The notes: a model not told the origin generated them from the letters alone. Numbered from the stretch's first letter, positions 9,378 through 18,186 are shown. The stretch is DNA of 43,656 nucleotides from Stentor roeselii (GCA_006503475.1 RSEH01000336.1:1-43656); one strand, 5' to 3'. Numbers and translations are program-made.

Positions 9378-10732
9378 TTATTTTTAATATTTTCAAAGTG
9401 AATCACTTTGTAAGGTGAGCCTGTTATTCCTTTGAAGACGATGAATTTGTTCTTGTCCCAATATTTCACTTCGTCTGCAACGTTTTTCATCTTTTTGTAA
9501 ACTGTGCATCGGCCGAAGTCACGAAGTTTGCAAGTGGATCTCATGTCGTAGGGACATAAACAACGACCGTCGTCGGAAAGAACTGCCTCGCGACCTGGGT
9601 TCTGAGCTAGACCGAATTGATAAGCACTTGTTTCAAATGCGACACAGTCTTTTTGGGGAGATTGTCTTATCTTTGCGAAACCTTCCATCCAGGATGATTC
9701 TTCGAAATCGGCAGAGAAATGACATAGGGATTCTATTAGTGAAGATATTTCAGTAAAATTGGTACCGATTCCGTCTAGTCTGGGATCTGGTACTGCAAAA
9801 GTTATTGGGAGTAAGGAATCTTGGTCGTCTAAAACAGGAACAGCACGACTAAATAATCATTACCACAAATACACAGGAATCGAATGCAAATTTTGAACAA
9901 CCAATTCACTTCCAACAGCACATCCTCCAGGTTCCAAGAAATAACTAGTCAAAACAAGCATCCTAGAAATGACTTCATGTTGAATTCCAAAGTCAATAGT
10001 GAGTTGTGAGTAATTCTGAATATGTTCCGAGTACTTCAGCGGTCTTTTAACCTTATCCGACGCTAACTTCCACCTATTAAGATTTTCCGAGGTATAAGCA
10101 GCATCAATCCTAACATGTTTCGACAGCAAATAACTGACAACCCTTCCCGAATCACTCTTCGAACAAATAAAAAACAAAGCAATTTGAAACTGTTTCGAAA
10201 GACTTCTAAGTCCAGGAATAATTCCTTTCCTAATATGAAAACTTTCATCTTTATCATCCCAGAAGTTTTCCTTAAAGAACTCTCCTAAAACTCCTTCAAA
10301 ATTAATAACGAGGAGGTTACGGTTGCCCATTTCAAGTCTTCTGTTAAAATAAACTCTTTTTGAAAACTTAAACAAAGACTTCGTCGCAGGTTGCAGTAAG
10401 TCTTCTGAGTCAGAACTAGAAGTACTTGGGTCTGGCTTCTGTGAAGGATTTTTATTATCAGTTGGGTTGTAAGAAAGAGAAGTTTTCGTCTTTTTTATTG
10501 GATCTGGCTTGGGTTTGTATCTTTTTGAAATAATTGTCTGAAGCTCGTGCATGTCTTCTGAAAACTTCTCGTTTTTGTTAAGTTGTGACTCGCCTCTTGA
10601 TGTTGACTTGGTTTGAGGTCTTTTCGTCTTTTTTAAAGCTTTTTGAAGACGAGGTAATTTTGTTCGGACCATGTCTGCGTTGGTCAGGTCTGGAGACTTG
10701 CATTCGGGGTGACTTGGCTTTGATGATTTCAT
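9374..10732 (-). CDS. HAD/NIF-like domain protein, probably inactive, with a 15-nt intron
   Basis: Two open segments join across a 15-nt intron. Exon 1 is 10732-9864 (869 nt) and exon 2 is 9848-9374 (475 nt), giving 1344 nt or 447 aa. Residues 1-135 are basic and Ser/Pro-rich. The fold starts at LLVINFEGVLGEFF (about 147-160), where a HAD phosphatase would have DxDx(T/V). Both acidic positions are changed (N and E), so phosphatase activity is doubtful. IALFFICSKS fits HAD motif II. The region after the splice carries a Cys cluster, CLCPYDMRSTCKLRDFGRC, that may bind zinc. A link to the FCP/SCP (NLI-interacting factor) branch is a guess from the layout. Its start lies 22 nt from that of the divergent ZC3HC1-like gene. 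Without splicing the first exon ends at a TAA inside the intron. Confidence 0.7.
9849..9863 (-). other. 15-nt spliceosomal intron
   Basis: On the minus strand the bases are GTAATGATTATTTAG. Removing them joins codon TG/T (Cys) and keeps the frame open for 158 further codons to a TAA. Retaining them gives an immediate TAA. Length, GTAA start and TTAG end match heterotrich ciliate introns. Confidence 0.88.
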
Positions 10733-10754
10733 TGCGAAAGGACTTTATTAATAG
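10733..10754. promoter_or_regulatory. 22-nt spacer between divergent start codons
   Basis: Only 22 bases separate the ATG of the HAD-like gene (-) from the ATG of the ZC3HC1-like gene (+). Any promoter for either must extend into the other's coding sequence. Confidence 0.6.
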
Positions 10755-11474
10755 ATGGAAGAATTTTTAAAGAGACTTAAAACTTTCAAGGTCTCGACTT
10801 GGATGCTGAAGCCTAAAGAACTGAGTCCTGTTGAATGTGCAAGAAGAGGATTTATTAACAGGGAAAAAGATATGATTTTATGTACACATTGTGGAGCTGT
10901 CTTTACTAGTAATGCTTTTGGAAGGACTGATATTTTAGAATTGCATTTGCAGTATTGTGGACTTTGTGAACCTTTAAGAATTGATTATCGAGGATTGGAA
11001 CAGTTCTCGGTTCAGGCTTTTAGGAATAGGGAAAATGGATTGGGACTTTTAGATGTGCTTCCTAGAATTGTTTTTCCTGATGGGTGTAAGTCTGATTTGC
11101 TTTTTCCGGCTTTTCCTAAAATTCATTTGAAGACTGTTTATGCTTTGTTTGGATGGACTGCTGGGTTTAAACGAGTTCATTGTGAAATGTGTGGAATTGT
11201 TGTGGAATGTAATAGGAATGAATTTGCCTTGGTTAAGACTCGCAACTGGTATAACGCATGCTACAGAAGCGATAGCGAAAAAGTCTCATTACGAGGAGGA
11301 GTAAAAATCGAGAGCGGTAAAAGTCTATCACCAATCGAAGCCCATCGTTACTACTGTCCATGGATAAACGACATAACCGTAGAAGATTTTTCCTATTTCA
11401 CCACCACTCCAACCTCAGAAAACGTAGGTTGGCGTCTTTTATTAACCTCTCTTTCCCTTGAGCCATCTAACTAA
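10755..11474 (+). CDS. ZC3HC1 (NIPA)/Pml39-like zinc-finger protein
   Basis: This 239-aa protein matches the C3HC zinc-finger family, which sits at the nuclear-pore basket in animals (ZC3HC1) and yeast (Pml39). The opening FLKRLKTFKVSTWMLKPKELSPVECARRGF (4-33) is the family signature. Two BIR-like zinc modules are visible: C43, C46, H64, C68, and then W134 with C143, C146, H197, C201, each ending H-x3-C. It is much shorter than the human protein (about 500 aa) because the linker and tail are missing, while both modules are complete. The ATG at 10755 is right, since the signature starts at residue 4. The next + gene begins 16 nt after the TAA. Base composition shifts from G/T-rich to C-rich at about 11230, within the gene. 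Confidence 0.88.
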   Translation: MEEFLKRLKTFKVSTWMLKPKELSPVECARRGFINREKDMILCTHCGAVFTSNAFGRTDILELHLQYCGLCEPLRIDYRGLEQFSVQAFRNRENGLGLLDVLPRIVFPDGCKSDLLFPAFPKIHLKTVYALFGWTAGFKRVHCEMCGIVVECNRNEFALVKTRNWYNACYRSDSEKVSLRGGVKIESGKSLSPIEAHRYYCPWINDITVEDFSYFTTTPTSENVGWRLLLTSLSLEPSN

Positions 11475-11490
11475 TCATCCCTCATATTTC

Positions 11491-12453
11491 ATGTCAATCC
11501 GCTGCTGTTTCATGTGCGCTTACAACTTATACAACAGCACCTTAGGCCGTTGGTTCCACAACTGCGTGATGAGAAATCGACACGAAAGAAGACTTCGTTC
11601 AGGTCTCGAGCTTTCTCACTCTTGGGTGGATAAAGACCTCTTCGATTTCGGAAGTGTTAAAATCAAAATAGTTCCTCTCGGCAGAACAAATTATTCCTAC
11701 TTCATCCAAGACTCCTCCACAGGGATGTTAGGCATAGTCGACCCAGGAGACCATGACTATTTAGTCTCAATTGCGAATAACTTCTTCAAATGTGAAATTT
11801 CTGCAGTTTTTTTAACTCATAAACATTGGGACCACTCTGCTGGCATTCATCAGCTGGTGAAAACTTTTCCGAATATCAAGACTTATGCTTCGAGTTTAGA
11901 GAAAATTCCGGATATCACTGATCGAGTTGGAGACTCAGAACTGATAAAATTTGGAAATTCGATAATTAAGGCGATAACGACTCCTGTTCATACTAATGGA
12001 TCGCTTTGTTTTTATGTTCAGCCTGAAAACGCACCGGGTATTCTTTTCACTGGGGATACTTTGTTTGTTGGGGGAATGGGAGCGTTTTTTGAAGGAGATA
12101 TCAAAAAGGCTTGTAGCTCCATATCGAAGATTAACTCGTTGCCTGATGATACTTTTATTTTCCCTGGGCATGAATACTCGGAAACTACTTTGAAGTTCGC
12201 ACTTTACTTGCAACCTCAGAATAAAGTCTTGCTTCGCAAGGCATCTTGGGTTGTTAAGAGAAGGGTTAGGTATATGATGACTATTCCTACAACTGTTAGG
12301 GAAGAAAAGAGTTATAACCCGTTTTTGAGGATTTATGATACCTCGTTTTATCAGGTCTTGGGGGTTAGTCATTATTTAGGAGCTATTGCGAAACTACAGG
12401 AACTTAGGATGAGGAAAAGACATGAATATAAAAATATTGAATTAAAACTTTAG
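11491..12453 (+). CDS. Hydroxyacylglutathione hydrolase (glyoxalase II)-like
   Basis: This 320-aa metallo-beta-lactamase-fold enzyme should hydrolyse S-D-lactoylglutathione to D-lactate and glutathione, the second step of methylglyoxal detoxification. The dinuclear metal site is complete: H110, H112, D114 and H115 in THKHWDHSAG, H167 in TPVHTNG, D189 in FTGDTLFVGG, and H227 in FPGHEYS. MGAFFEGD follows the metal Asp as in HAGH, and NPFLRI in the C-terminal helical domain matches HAGH NPFMRV. The first 35 residues (Cys- and Arg-rich) precede the fold and may be a targeting or membrane-contacting segment. An in-frame non-ATG extension upstream (to 11458) would overlap the previous gene, so I take the ATG at 11491. 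The stop is TAG, 9 nt before the next ATG. Confidence 0.9.
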   Translation: MSIRCCFMCAYNLYNSTLGRWFHNCVMRNRHERRLRSGLELSHSWVDKDLFDFGSVKIKIVPLGRTNYSYFIQDSSTGMLGIVDPGDHDYLVSIANNFFKCEISAVFLTHKHWDHSAGIHQLVKTFPNIKTYASSLEKIPDITDRVGDSELIKFGNSIIKAITTPVHTNGSLCFYVQPENAPGILFTGDTLFVGGMGAFFEGDIKKACSSISKINSLPDDTFIFPGHEYSETTLKFALYLQPQNKVLLRKASWVVKRRVRYMMTIPTTVREEKSYNPFLRIYDTSFYQVLGVSHYLGAIAKLQELRMRKRHEYKNIELKL

Positions 12454-12462
12454 AAGATTTTT

Positions 12463-13293
12463 ATGATAATAATGTATTTAGACTCAATAACATCCGATGC
12501 AAGTGAAGCCCAATCATTCCGTTCCCACTGCCGATCAAACACCTTCCAAAGTCCAACATCAGGTCACTGCATGTCCTTTGTCCAAACAAACGTAGTATTC
12601 CTTCCAAAGCAACACACAAAAGACTTCTTACTTTTCTGTCAACGTAACCCAAAGCCCTGCCCTCTTCTTGAAGTATCCGAAGACAGTGAAGCAAAGATCC
12701 TCGCTCCCGGGTCCGACCTTTACCGTGACCTTCCAAAGTACACCCTAGTCGAAAAAGGCATAATTTCGACATCACTTCCAAGCATCGAAGCCTTCCGAGA
12801 CCAAGGCCTTGACGTGTTTCTTTTGGGCTGTTCCTTCAGCTTTGAACAGGCCCTACTCGAAGGAGGAATTCCGATAAGACACATTGAACAGGGTAAAAAT
12901 GTTTCAATGTTCGTCACAAATATTCCTTGTCGCCCTGCTGGGGTCTTTAAAGGACAACTTGTGGTTTCAATGAGACCCATTCCTCGTGATCTGGTTGAAA
13001 AGGCGGCGAGGATCAGTGCTCGATTCCCTGCGGTTCATGGAGCACCTGTTCATATTGGAAAACCTGAAGTTATTGGAATTCGTGATCTGGGTGTTGTGGA
13101 TTTTGGAGAACCGGTTGAGATTTTTCATGGAGATGTTCCGGTTTTTTGGGCTTGTGGAGTCACTCCTTTGCAAGCTATTGTTCAAAGTGGAATTGAGTTT
13201 GCGATTACTCACTCACCTGGACATATGTTTATTACTGATAAACGTAACAAGGACTTGGATGTTGGAGATGTTAAGTTTTCAATTGTTGAGTGA
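12463..13293 (+). CDS. D-glutamate cyclase-like protein, UPF0317/DUF1445 family
   Basis: This 276-aa single-domain protein belongs to the family annotated in bacteria as putative hydro-lyase. Its animal member, DGLUCY, converts D-glutamate to 5-oxoproline. Conserved blocks run in order: FCQRNPKPCPLL (58-69), LAPGSDLYRDLPKY (80-93), LGCSFSFEQALLEGGIPIRHIE (121-142), TNIPCRPAG (152-160), VVSMRPIP (167-174), RFPAVHGAPVHIG (187-199), PVFWACGVTP (226-235) and HSPGHMFITD (250-259). It is the length of bacterial stand-alone proteins and lacks the extra DUF4392 domain of animal DGLUCY. A second ATG at 12472 is an alternative start that costs three residues. It stops at TGA. It sits directly behind glyoxalase II in the same direction. 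Bacterial origin is suspected but not shown. Confidence 0.88.
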   Translation: MIIMYLDSITSDASEAQSFRSHCRSNTFQSPTSGHCMSFVQTNVVFLPKQHTKDFLLFCQRNPKPCPLLEVSEDSEAKILAPGSDLYRDLPKYTLVEKGIISTSLPSIEAFRDQGLDVFLLGCSFSFEQALLEGGIPIRHIEQGKNVSMFVTNIPCRPAGVFKGQLVVSMRPIPRDLVEKAARISARFPAVHGAPVHIGKPEVIGIRDLGVVDFGEPVEIFHGDVPVFWACGVTPLQAIVQSGIEFAITHSPGHMFITDKRNKDLDVGDVKFSIVE

Positions 13294-13323
13294 ATTTTTA
13301 AGGGTTTGATTTTGATGGTTTAC

Positions 13324-14925
13324 CTAATTAAAAAGGATTTTAAAGACCCTAGGAATATTTTTCAAAACAATATAAAATCCAACAGCAATAATTCCTATAT
13401 GAAAACTTTCATTTTCATTCATCACAAAACTTGCAAAATACTTTGAACCCATATCAAAGAAAAGACACAAACTGAAGTTCATAACAAAGAAATCATTAGT
13501 ACTGGCAGATGCTTTAGTCAAGTACTCAAAAACAATCCAAATCAACATCACCCCTGCTCCCAGCCAAGAGCTTTGAAAATTTCCGACATAAAGAATATGT
13601 AGTCTTTCACTGATTATTCCTAATGTCAAACAAATTATCATACTTCGAGATAAAGAATAAGGAAGAATCGTCTTTGTCGCATAAAAGTACTCAAAAGCGG
13701 CACAAATCACTGAAAGAGCCACTCCTGCAATTGAGCTGTTTAACGTTGTCGTGTAAAATAAACAAAAGTATTTAAACAAAAATCCAATCACCAAGCTATT
13801 TATTCCAATTTTCGCATTAATCATATTTCCTGTGAATTGATTTTTCAAACTAAATTCATATGCAACCCAAAGCGCTACAATCGCTAACTGCAACAAGATA
13901 CAACAAAAGTTGCTATAAATCAAAGCAATACAAAAACAAATGCAGATAAAAAAAATCTGATTTTTCAATTCTCTTTTGAAAAAATTCTCAAATTCACTAA
14001 ATTTTTTTCCCAATTTTTCCATCCACTTCATTTCTTTTTTCTGTTTTCTAATAAACATTCGAGAATCATCTCCCACACTTAAAATCAGATTTCCTTGATC
14101 ACTAATGATAACTTTTCTAACCCAGTCATCATGATTTAATTCCAAAGACTTTAATTGTAAAGTATTCAAATCCCATAAACCTACTTTTTTGTCAAAAGAT
14201 GCTGACACAAGCAACTCATTTTTTTCACAAAGGTCAAGAGATTTAATTCTAGATTCATGTCCAACTAGGACTGAAAAGTTTTCCAATGATGGGACTTTTC
14301 GAAGAATGATGTTTGAGTCGTGGGTTCCGATTGCCAATAGTCCTTTATTTGGAATAAACTTCAGACTCCAGATTTTTGAGTCTAATTCTTTGTCTGTGTT
14401 TGAAATTTTTCGTTCTTTGATTGAATATATTATTAGATCTTGGTCACTGCTTCCTGTCGCTATTTGGCCTAATGATGGTGAAAGGTCCATCGAAATTATT
14501 GGAGATGAATGTGAATATAATTCGGTGGATGTTGAACTTTTAATGTTCCAAGAGCAGACTGTGCAGTCTTCGGATGCTGAGAATAGAGTTGACCCATCCA
14601 TACCTAAATACTCAACCGAATCGTCATGGCCTTCGAGTGTCCTTAATAACTCAAATTTGATGTTATATAAATGAATATCCTTATCTCCCCCTACAAAAAA
14701 CTCAGTTTCAGAATATTTTTGCAATGATCTTACAGAAGAGAATGAAGATTGGTAAGAAGATTTCGATGAGTAATCATCGTTCTCAATGTCAATATCAAAG
14801 ATTTCGAGAAACCCTGAACGATATCCAATAACAACACTTTTCGTGTTTAAGAAGATCAAAGTCTCAGGTTTCTCATGAGTTAGATCAACCTTGAAAGTTT
14901 CCATAAGTGGTTCTTCTTTAGACAT
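13324..14925 (-). CDS. WD40-repeat protein fused to a polytopic membrane domain
   Basis: This 533-aa protein has two halves. Residues about 20-295 hold WD40-type repeats; recognisable units end in LYN (about 87), CSWNI (124-128), LIIYSI (164-169), ILRKV (207-211) and GLWDL (249-253), with GH or DH turns between. These probably form one propeller. After a basic linker (294-320) come about seven or eight hydrophobic segments, roughly 323-340, 341-358, 373-391, 397-415, 426-447, 454-470, 477-497 and 508-523. Topology would place the propeller in the cytosol, tethered to a membrane. I do not recognise the membrane domain; its short loops suggest a scaffold or small transporter-like fold. The reading frame is continuous, with no intron at the junction. 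Start ATG sits in TATAAATG. Confidence 0.82.
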   Translation of the reverse strand: MSKEEPLMETFKVDLTHEKPETLIFLNTKSVVIGYRSGFLEIFDIDIENDDYSSKSSYQSSFSSVRSLQKYSETEFFVGGDKDIHLYNIKFELLRTLEGHDDSVEYLGMDGSTLFSASEDCTVCSWNIKSSTSTELYSHSSPIISMDLSPSLGQIATGSSDQDLIIYSIKERKISNTDKELDSKIWSLKFIPNKGLLAIGTHDSNIILRKVPSLENFSVLVGHESRIKSLDLCEKNELLVSASFDKKVGLWDLNTLQLKSLELNHDDWVRKVIISDQGNLILSVGDDSRMFIRKQKKEMKWMEKLGKKFSEFENFFKRELKNQIFFICICFCIALIYSNFCCILLQLAIVALWVAYEFSLKNQFTGNMINAKIGINSLVIGFLFKYFCLFYTTTLNSSIAGVALSVICAAFEYFYATKTILPYSLSRSMIICLTLGIISERLHILYVGNFQSSWLGAGVMLIWIVFEYLTKASASTNDFFVMNFSLCLFFDMGSKYFASFVMNENESFHIGIIAVGFYIVLKNIPRVFKILFN

Positions 14926-15060
14926 TTATAAAAGGTTAATAATTATTTGCTTTAGTATTATAGACATGTTGCGGTTTCAATTACCTGGATGATTAAGTTC
15001 GATGATATTAGATTTAAAATCGAGTTTCCAGTGAATCTAGCGTAGATAGTAATAAGTTAA

Positions 15061-15642
15061 ATGATATTATATAAAATGGCTGAAGACTTCGGAACACCTC
15101 TTGGCCAGAATCGAGGAGTTATCGGATATTCAAATGGAAATAATCGAAGATATAAAGTAGCTGAAGAGCGCATAAACGGTCAATTCACAGGTATTAAGTA
15201 TCAATGCGTTGAATATGCAAGAAGATGGTTGATCTTAGTTAAAGGGCTAACTTTCAAAAGCGTTCTATGTGCTTGCGATATTTGGGCACTTGATCATGTG
15301 TATAGAGTTGAAGACCAGCAAAAAGTTAATCTAATGAAAGTTCCGAATGGAAGTCCAGTGTTTCCTCAAGTTGGAGCATTACTTATTTATAAGAGAAGAT
15401 TTTCATTACCTTTTGGACACATCGCAGTCATAACTGAGATCGACCCTGAAGGGAAATATATCAGGATTGCTGAACAAAATGAGGAAGATAGGCTTTGGCC
15501 AGGAGATTATGCAAGACAATTATTATTAGAAAACGTTAATGGAAATCATTTTATTCGAGATAAATATAGTCTTTACGGATGGATGGTTTACGAAAACTAC
15601 CCAAACCTACCCCAAGAATCATCTGGCTGCTCGATTTTCTAA
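15061..15642 (+). CDS. CHAP-domain amidase, glutathionylspermidine amidase-like, with CaaX end
   Basis: This 193-aa protein matches the amidase half of bacterial glutathionylspermidine synthetase/amidase and of trypanothione synthetase, which cleaves glutathionylspermidine to glutathione and spermidine. The catalytic Cys is C49 in YQCVEYARRWL, the His is H120 in FGHIAVITEI, and E138 lies in RIAEQN. PNGSPVFPQVGALLIY (95-110) and YGWM (172-175) also match. The ATP-grasp synthetase domain is absent. The last four residues, CSIF, form a CaaX box, so farnesyl or geranylgeranyl attachment is predicted. That is unexpected for this family. Start could be ATG 15061 or the in-frame ATG 15076. A peptidoglycan-amidase role of the CHAP fold is the alternative. 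Confidence 0.85.
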   Translation: MILYKMAEDFGTPLGQNRGVIGYSNGNNRRYKVAEERINGQFTGIKYQCVEYARRWLILVKGLTFKSVLCACDIWALDHVYRVEDQQKVNLMKVPNGSPVFPQVGALLIYKRRFSLPFGHIAVITEIDPEGKYIRIAEQNEEDRLWPGDYARQLLLENVNGNHFIRDKYSLYGWMVYENYPNLPQESSGCSIF

Positions 15643-15787
15643 GTAATTTAACTTTTGATAATTATGATATATAATGAGACTATTTCATAGAATAGACTAA
15701 AATTCAAGAGATTTCATGCAATCTTTTTAGATGTACTCTACCTAATATATGAATCTATAAACTTCTAATTAAATAAAATATACATCA

Positions 15788-16690
15788 TTATTTTACAGCA
15801 TACATCTGCAATCTAATCTTCGTTCTCGATCTAATCACATTTTCTTTTAAATTCTTCGAAGTAGTATTTCTGATCCTCTTGGTACTTTGCGAGAGTCTGC
15901 TAATTTTCAAGATCTTTTCATCATTTAAACAAATAGGCGAGATCACATTAGCTTGCCTATAAACCTTAGCACGACTCTGTCTATTCTCATTTTTTTCTTC
16001 TCTAACACTTTGAACAACTCCAGCATTTTTTTCATCATAAGCATTAGCAAGTGCCTTAAGCCTACAAAATATTTCTTGAAGTTCAAAGTACTCATTTTCC
16101 ATTACATTCAACTCATTCTTTTTTTTTTCCAACATTTTCTCCACATTTTCCAAATTTTTTTTCATTTTTCTGATACTTTCCTCTTCATTTTTCACATCAT
16201 CAGCTAAAAGTTTAGCTTCAAGTTCATCACTTTTAGAATCACTAAACTTTAAGTTCTCGATTTCACATTCTTTTAAATGAATAGATTGCACAAGTCTTTC
16301 ATTAGAAACATTTAAAAATTCAAGTCTTTCTTGATTATAAGTCTCAATAAAGCTGAAATTTTTAACTTTTTCTTTAACATCATCAAGGTAAAGTTTCATT
16401 TGAAGTTCTTGTTTCAAATGATTCCTTATCTCGACATCAAGTTTTTGAAGAGCTTTTTGGTAAGTCTCATTTTCCTGGAACTTGGGAAATAAAGGATTAG
16501 ACCTGACATTCTGAAAGTTCTGATGAAGTACTGAAAAAAGTTCCTTTGATTTAACGATCGTTGTTCCTGCCGCTTCTCCCATCAAATCTTTAAAAGAACT
16601 CGCAAATATCCTCTGTTCTTTAACATCTAAATCAGAAAACAACCCCAAAGCAAGGTGTTTAATAAACAACTCTAAAGTCCTCTCTTCCAT
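15788..16690 (-). CDS. Coiled-coil protein of unknown function
   Basis: This 300-aa protein is not recognised. Residues 1-60 are mixed helical. About 75-130 and 145-225 are Glu/Lys-rich with heptad-like spacing, the second block being a strong coiled coil with runs such as EEESIRKMKKNLENVEKMLEKKK. The last 70 residues are basic and polar (KRIRNTTSK, RSRTKIRL). Its ATG lies 17 nt downstream of the UTP25-like stop. It is the last of five head-to-tail minus genes. The start context is TATAATG. Confidence 0.7.
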   Translation of the reverse strand: MEERTLELFIKHLALGLFSDLDVKEQRIFASSFKDLMGEAAGTTIVKSKELFSVLHQNFQNVRSNPLFPKFQENETYQKALQKLDVEIRNHLKQELQMKLYLDDVKEKVKNFSFIETYNQERLEFLNVSNERLVQSIHLKECEIENLKFSDSKSDELEAKLLADDVKNEEESIRKMKKNLENVEKMLEKKKNELNVMENEYFELQEIFCRLKALANAYDEKNAGVVQSVREEKNENRQSRAKVYRQANVISPICLNDEKILKISRLSQSTKRIRNTTSKNLKENVIRSRTKIRLQMYAVK

Positions 16691-16707
16691 TATAACCTAA
16701 GTCAAAA

Positions 16708-18186
16708 TTAAACCATCTTCTGTGCTTGGGCGTCTCCAACAACCCTCTGCAAGGCGAAAGCATCGAACCTTGAGTACAAAGCAAGACTTTCCTGAGCCTT
16801 TTCCACAATTTCAAAATACCTCTTCGCGAAAACAGGGATTTCATAAAACACGACATTTCCAACGTCATCAAATGAAAAAGGCCTAAAAAACACGAGTCTT
16901 TCTGTGATGCACAAGACCTGATTACTGCGATTTTTCCACAATGCAAGACATCTTTGCCGTTCAGGTTTGCTTGTATATTCACTCAAGCATAGCACCCCAG
17001 GGTCGTTCTCCTCAAGCCAGGCCTTTACCCTGACAAACTCAAAATAATCACTAATAAAAAGCACTGACTTTTCACGCATTTCTTCCTTTAACCTTCCCCA
17101 AATCCCTACAAAAAACTCGAATCTTTTCATAGAAATTTCAGAGGAAGTCCCAGGGTTGAACTTTTTGAACTTTTGAATAGTTTTTAAAGAAGAAGGAGAA
17201 AAATGAAGAACTGTTCTGACTTTTCCTCGAAAGTTTAAATTTGAGTTGAATAAATTCATGATGACTGGGGTGAAAAAGGGACTTGAAATAATAAGCTGAC
17301 GGTATTTCCGTGAATTGCCGTCGAGGTAACTGTCGCGGATGCGGTTCAGGTCGTTGCTGACTGAGTCTCGATCTGGAAGACAGTTCATATTTTCAAAGAC
17401 AGTCTCGACATGTTCCCAATTCTGCATTAAAAGTTCGGCACATTCTAAAACAACACAAATTTCAACACTACAGAGTATTCCAGTATCAGGACTTCCTTTT
17501 TTTTCAATGCCTTGACGAAGTGAAAGAGGAGTTGCAAGGATCAAGTTGCTTCTTTTAAATGAGGAGAACAGGTTTAAGTCTCGTTCTCCGAAAGTGATTC
17601 CGAATTTCACAGCATCTGCTTTAGGGTCGAAGTCTTCATGAAAGACTTCTGAGTACTTTTTCCTTGAAAATTTTGTCATTCGCTTGGATTGTCCCTTGCA
17701 GTGGCAGTCGAGAAAGAAGTCGATCACGTTTTTGGCTTTTTCAAGGTCGGGTACTAGCAGAAGTACGATGGCTGGGGTGAAGGCTTGGTCTTTTATTGGA
17801 CTTGGAGATGAGTTGTTTTCGGAAATCAGTGATTTGGACTTGTAGATGTGATTTAGAACGTGGGATAAAAGAACTTTTGTTATTAAATTTTCGGAGGGTT
17901 GTAACTCGTTGCATAGTACGTCTGGGTAGTTACCGAGAAGAGTGGAAAAGGAGGATGGGCAGGCGGTTGAGAGACGTTTGTGGAATGTTGTTTTGTGAAC
18001 TGGAAGAACTTTTTGGAGTACGAGTTCGCTGAATGGGTCTGCTTTTACTGTCAATTTTTCTGCTCGGGGTAGGAGGTCTTCTGAGAAAAAGGTCTGGAAA
18101 CGGTCTGGTCCTTCAAGAATCTCCAGATCAGGGAACTTTTGCTTTGTCTGAGTCTTGTCATCTGCCCTTTCAGGACCTCTTTTCAT
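16708..18186 (-). CDS. UTP25 (digestive organ expansion factor)-like ribosome biogenesis protein
   Basis: UTP25/DEF is a nucleolar component of the SSU processome needed for 18S rRNA maturation; it resembles a degenerate DEAD-box helicase. Family features are visible in this 492-aa protein. RFQTFFSEDL is at 29-38. A Walker-region counterpart is IVLLLVPDLEKA at 140-151. LILATPLSLRQGI is at 215-227. LLMQNWEHV (252-260) is the UTP25 signature where a helicase would have its DEAD box. DLNRIRDSYL is at 279-288. SDYFEFVRVKAWL (379-391), LSEYTSKPER (401-410), LCITERLVFFRPF (425-437) and FYEIPVFAKRYFEIVE (447-462) complete the second half. No ATPase motifs survive, which is normal for the family. The long acidic N-terminus of animal and yeast proteins is missing. 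No intron. Confidence 0.9.
   Translation of the reverse strand: MKRGPERADDKTQTKQKFPDLEILEGPDRFQTFFSEDLLPRAEKLTVKADPFSELVLQKVLPVHKTTFHKRLSTACPSSFSTLLGNYPDVLCNELQPSENLITKVLLSHVLNHIYKSKSLISENNSSPSPIKDQAFTPAIVLLLVPDLEKAKNVIDFFLDCHCKGQSKRMTKFSRKKYSEVFHEDFDPKADAVKFGITFGERDLNLFSSFKRSNLILATPLSLRQGIEKKGSPDTGILCSVEICVVLECAELLMQNWEHVETVFENMNCLPDRDSVSNDLNRIRDSYLDGNSRKYRQLIISSPFFTPVIMNLFNSNLNFRGKVRTVLHFSPSSLKTIQKFKKFNPGTSSEISMKRFEFFVGIWGRLKEEMREKSVLFISDYFEFVRVKAWLEENDPGVLCLSEYTSKPERQRCLALWKNRSNQVLCITERLVFFRPFSFDDVGNVVFYEIPVFAKRYFEIVEKAQESLALYSRFDAFALQRVVGDAQAQKMV

Noticed and set aside
11458-11490. Upstream extension of glyoxalase II
   Set aside because: Begins with TTG, overlaps the previous gene's end, and adds no family residues; the first ATG is at 11491.
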